DNA of 7,574 bases from Bacillota bacterium (lineage in GTDB: Bacteria; Bacillota; Clostridia; Acetivibrionales; DSM-1351), in assembly GCA_023441625.1 (NCBI GenBank), contig JAEZOA010000118.1, forward strand, positions 1 to 7,574, given 5' to 3'. The notes beneath the pieces were generated by a model, which saw nothing but the letters and a program-made list of their open reading frames with translations, was not told the origin of the DNA and did not search any database. Positions 5,295-7,574 of this stretch are shown piece by piece (the first letter of the stretch is position 1; each line of letters begins with the position of its first letter). The position numbers and the translations under genes were made by a program.

Positions 5295-6635
5295 ATGGAT
5301 ATAGGAGCTCTTGGCAGAATTCCTCCTCAAAGCTTAGAGGCAGAACAATCTGTTCTTGGATCAATGCTTATTGATAAGGAAGTAATTCCTGTTGTAATGG
5401 AAATATTAAAGCCAGAGGATTTTTATAGGCCCGACCATAGAGAAATTTATGAGGTAATTATAGAGTTATTTGACAGGGCTCAACCAATTGACTTGATTAC
5501 AGTCTCAGAGAGGCTTAAGCTACATGGAAAACTAGAGCTAGTGGGGGGGTTGGAGTATTTATCAAATATTGCAACTGCAGTACCTACAACAGCAAATGCA
5601 AAGAATTATTCAAAGATAGTGGAAGAAAAGTCACTTCTTAGAAAGCTTATAAAGACATCCTCTGATATAGTGGACCTGGGGTTTAGTGCCTCAGATGAAG
5701 TATCCTTTATTCTCGATAAGGCTGAGCAAGGAATATTTGATATTTTGCAGAAGAGAAGTACTCAGGGGTTTGTTCCTATAAAGGATGTTCTCGTAAATAC
5801 CTTTAGTAAGCTTGAAGAGTTATATAATAATAAAGGGAATATTACTGGAATACCAACGGGTTTTGCTGATCTTGATTTTAAGACCTCAGGCTTACATAAT
5901 TCTGATTTAATTTTAATTGCTGCCCGCCCTGCAATGGGAAAGACAGCTTTTGCGTTGAATTTAGCTCAGAATGCAGCAGTACAAAGCCATGTGCCAGTAG
6001 CAGTATTTAGTCTTGAAATGTCAAGAGAACAGCTGGTTAACAGAATGCTTTGCAGTGAAGCTATGGTTGATAGTAACAGAATGAAAACTGGAAAGTTGGA
6101 AGATAATGATTGGCAGAAGGTAGCTAAGGCTTTGGGCCCATTATCTGAAGCGCCAATATTTATTGATGATACACCGGGTGTATCTATTACTGAAATAAGA
6201 GCAAAATGTAGAAGGCTTAAACTAGAACATGACCTTGGACTAGTAATAATAGATTATTTGCAGCTTATGCAGGGTAGTAAATCCAAGAGTGATAATAGGC
6301 AGCAGGAAATATCTGAAATATCTCGTTCTCTAAAGATATTAGCAAAGGAAATTAATGTTCCTGTTATTTGTTTGTCACAGCTTAGTCGTGCACCTGAAGC
6401 AAGAACTGACCATAGGCCAATACTTAGTGATCTTAGAGAATCTGGAGCCATTGAGCAGGATGCAGATATTGTAATGTTCTTGTATAGGGATGATTATTAC
6501 AATCCAGAAACTGAAAAGAAAAACATTGCAGAGCTGATTTTAGCAAAGCATAGAAATGGTTCTACTGGAACAGTTGAGCTGGTATGGCTTGGTCAATATA
6601 CTAAGTTTGCAAATTTGGAAAAATTCAGGCAGTAA
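5295..6635 (+). CDS. dnaB: Replicative DNA helicase DnaB
   Basis: This is the hexameric, ATP-driven 5'-to-3' helicase that unwinds the replication fork and recruits primase (named dnaC in Bacillus subtilis). At 446 residues it is full length. The N-terminal primase-interacting domain (about 8-110) begins GRIPPQSLEAEQSVLGSML. A linker follows, then the RecA-like core from about 180. Walker A is ARPAMGKTA (210-218, K216 and T217), the catalytic glutamate is E241 in SLEMS, and Walker B is VIIDYLQL (317-324, D320). The CLSQLSR motif (359-365) and KHRNGSTG (418-425), with the arginine finger R420, complete the site. No intein interrupts it. The ATG at 5295 is preceded by GGTGGAAA and gives the usual N-terminus. 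The 82-bp gap after rplI contains no convincing promoter or terminator, so cotranscription is likely. A run of seven G at 5543-5549 lies in frame. Confidence 0.97.
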   Translation: MDIGALGRIPPQSLEAEQSVLGSMLIDKEVIPVVMEILKPEDFYRPDHREIYEVIIELFDRAQPIDLITVSERLKLHGKLELVGGLEYLSNIATAVPTTANAKNYSKIVEEKSLLRKLIKTSSDIVDLGFSASDEVSFILDKAEQGIFDILQKRSTQGFVPIKDVLVNTFSKLEELYNNKGNITGIPTGFADLDFKTSGLHNSDLILIAARPAMGKTAFALNLAQNAAVQSHVPVAVFSLEMSREQLVNRMLCSEAMVDSNRMKTGKLEDNDWQKVAKALGPLSEAPIFIDDTPGVSITEIRAKCRRLKLEHDLGLVIIDYLQLMQGSKSKSDNRQQEISEISRSLKILAKEINVPVICLSQLSRAPEARTDHRPILSDLRESGAIEQDADIVMFLYRDDYYNPETEKKNIAELILAKHRNGSTGTVELVWLGQYTKFANLEKFRQ

Positions 6636-6649
6636 ACAGGCGGTAAAAA

Positions 6650-7574
6650 ATGGTCATGCTAAAGCAGCTGGTTTTAGATACAATTGAAAAAAATCATCTT
6701 ATTAATAATGGAGACAGCATCGTTGTAGGAATATCTGGTGGATATGACTCTGTATGTCTGCTCCATATCTTGTTTTCTCTTTCATTTGAATTAAATTTAA
6801 AACTATATCCTGTTCATATTAATCATATGCTTAGAGGAGATGAAGCGCTCCGAGATGAAAACTTTGTTAAGGGGTTTTGCGCATCTATAGGTTTGGATTT
6901 GCATGTTGAAAAAATTGATATCGCAAAAAAGGCACGCATTGATAAAATTTCAATTGAGGAAGCAGGAAGAAATGCTAGATATGAAGTGTTTAATAGTGTT
7001 TTAAAGGAAAAAGCTGCTACCAATATTGCAGTCGCACACTCCAGAAATGATCAGGCAGAAACTGTTCTTATGCGAATATTTAGAGGCACTGGATTAGAAG
7101 GCCTAAAGGGAATGGAGTATAAAAGAGACAATATAATAAGACCATTGTTAGATGCAGATAGGGCACAGATTGAGGACTATGTTAACATAAATGGTTTAGA
7201 GGCTATAACTGATAGCTCAAATTTACATACAGATTACTTTAGAAACAGGATTAGACTTAATGTGCTTCCAGAAATCAATTCGGCAGCCAGAACAGATATT
7301 ACGGAAAATTTATTGCGATTATCAAAAATTGTGGTAGCAGATGAGGATTTTTTACGGTATAATGCTGAATTAAGCTTTGAAAAATGTATTCTTTCTCAAA
7401 AAGATTTTTTTATTGAGCTGGATTTAGCGCTGCTAAGTAAAATGCATCAGGCTATTCAAGGCAGAGTGCTGAGAATGGCAATATTTAAGAGCTGTGGCAG
7501 TTTAAATGGAATTGGCTTTGTCCATATTGAGAAGCTAATAGCTTTAATTGAAAATGGAAGGACAGGTGCTCGAG
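6650..7574 (+). CDS. tilS: tRNA(Ile)-lysidine synthetase (3' partial)
   Basis: TilS uses ATP to attach lysine to C34 of the tRNA-Ile with CAU anticodon, switching its reading from AUG to AUA and its charging from Met to Ile. The frame is open from 6650 to the window end, giving 308 codons of a protein usually about 450-480 residues long. The PP-loop motif is GISGGYDSVCLLH (27-39), followed by HINHMLRGDEALRDE (56-70), EEAGRNARYEVF (103-114), AHSRNDQAETVLMRIFRGTG (129-148) and the substrate-domain motif FRNRIRLNVLP (197-207). H130 and D134 of the H-xxx-D motif are kept. The C-terminal TilS domain is only entered (NGRTGAR at the edge). AGGCGG at 6638-6643 lies six bases before the ATG at 6650. 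An in-frame ATG at 6656 is a less likely start. The gene begins 14 bp after dnaB and is probably its operon partner. Confidence 0.94.
   Translation, partial: MVMLKQLVLDTIEKNHLINNGDSIVVGISGGYDSVCLLHILFSLSFELNLKLYPVHINHMLRGDEALRDENFVKGFCASIGLDLHVEKIDIAKKARIDKISIEEAGRNARYEVFNSVLKEKAATNIAVAHSRNDQAETVLMRIFRGTGLEGLKGMEYKRDNIIRPLLDADRAQIEDYVNINGLEAITDSSNLHTDYFRNRIRLNVLPEINSAARTDITENLLRLSKIVVADEDFLRYNAELSFEKCILSQKDFFIELDLALLSKMHQAIQGRVLRMAIFKSCGSLNGIGFVHIEKLIALIENGRTGAR

Noticed and set aside
6823..7023. Minus-strand 66-codon ORF opposite tilS
   Set aside because: The plus strand encodes continuous TilS motifs through this interval, so the antisense frame is a shadow.
7569..7574. CTCGAG at the extreme right end
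   Set aside because: This hexamer matches a restriction site but is simply part of the TilS coding frame; there is no evidence of a cloning junction.

Overview
The window is an AT-rich stretch of bacterial chromosome with clostridial (Firmicutes) character. The signs are strong Shine-Dalgarno sites, extended -10 promoters, a zinc-type S18 and the run of genes MazG-like / GdpP / L9 / DnaB / TilS. The proteins look most like those of cellulolytic Ruminiclostridium-type species. That placement is an impression from protein style and gene order, not from a search. I see no mobile element, CRISPR array, rRNA, tRNA or riboswitch, and nothing that looks like a new defence or biosynthetic system. This is mostly core housekeeping DNA.

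Layout. (1) Positions 1-266 hold the end of rpsR (ribosomal protein S18), whose true start probably lies left of the window. (2) Positions 267-351 hold two nested inverted repeats, one of them a perfect 16-bp stem that can serve as a shared terminator. (3) A DUF2461 family gene lies on the minus strand (352-1026) and converges on rpsR. (4) A 287-bp divergent intergenic region (1027-1313) holds predicted promoters for both flanking genes and two repeat patterns. (5) pheA (prephenate dehydratase) is at 1314-2147. (6) An apparent operon runs from 2262 past the right edge: MazG-like protein, gdpP (c-di-AMP phosphodiesterase), rplI (L9), dnaB (replicative helicase) and tilS (tRNA-Ile lysidine synthetase, cut by the window end).

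How the genes fit together. S18 and L9 are ribosomal proteins. DnaB unwinds the replication fork. TilS matures the tRNA that reads AUA codons. GdpP sets the level of c-di-AMP, which controls potassium, osmotic and cell-wall homeostasis. The grouping of gdpP, rplI and dnaB is widely kept in Firmicutes (yybT-rplI-dnaC in Bacillus subtilis). PheA makes phenylpyruvate for phenylalanine synthesis and appears to be transcribed from its own promoter.

The most interesting spots are small. The gdpP-rplI gap holds very short, Shine-Dalgarno-preceded reading frames, one encoding a CxxC peptide that ends two bases before the L9 start, plus alternative stems. The MazG-like protein appears to have lost canonical acidic residues. 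Iterated TTTGCT/AGCAAA motifs lie just upstream of the pheA promoter, and an 11-bp tandem repeat overlaps the predicted -35 of the DUF2461 gene.
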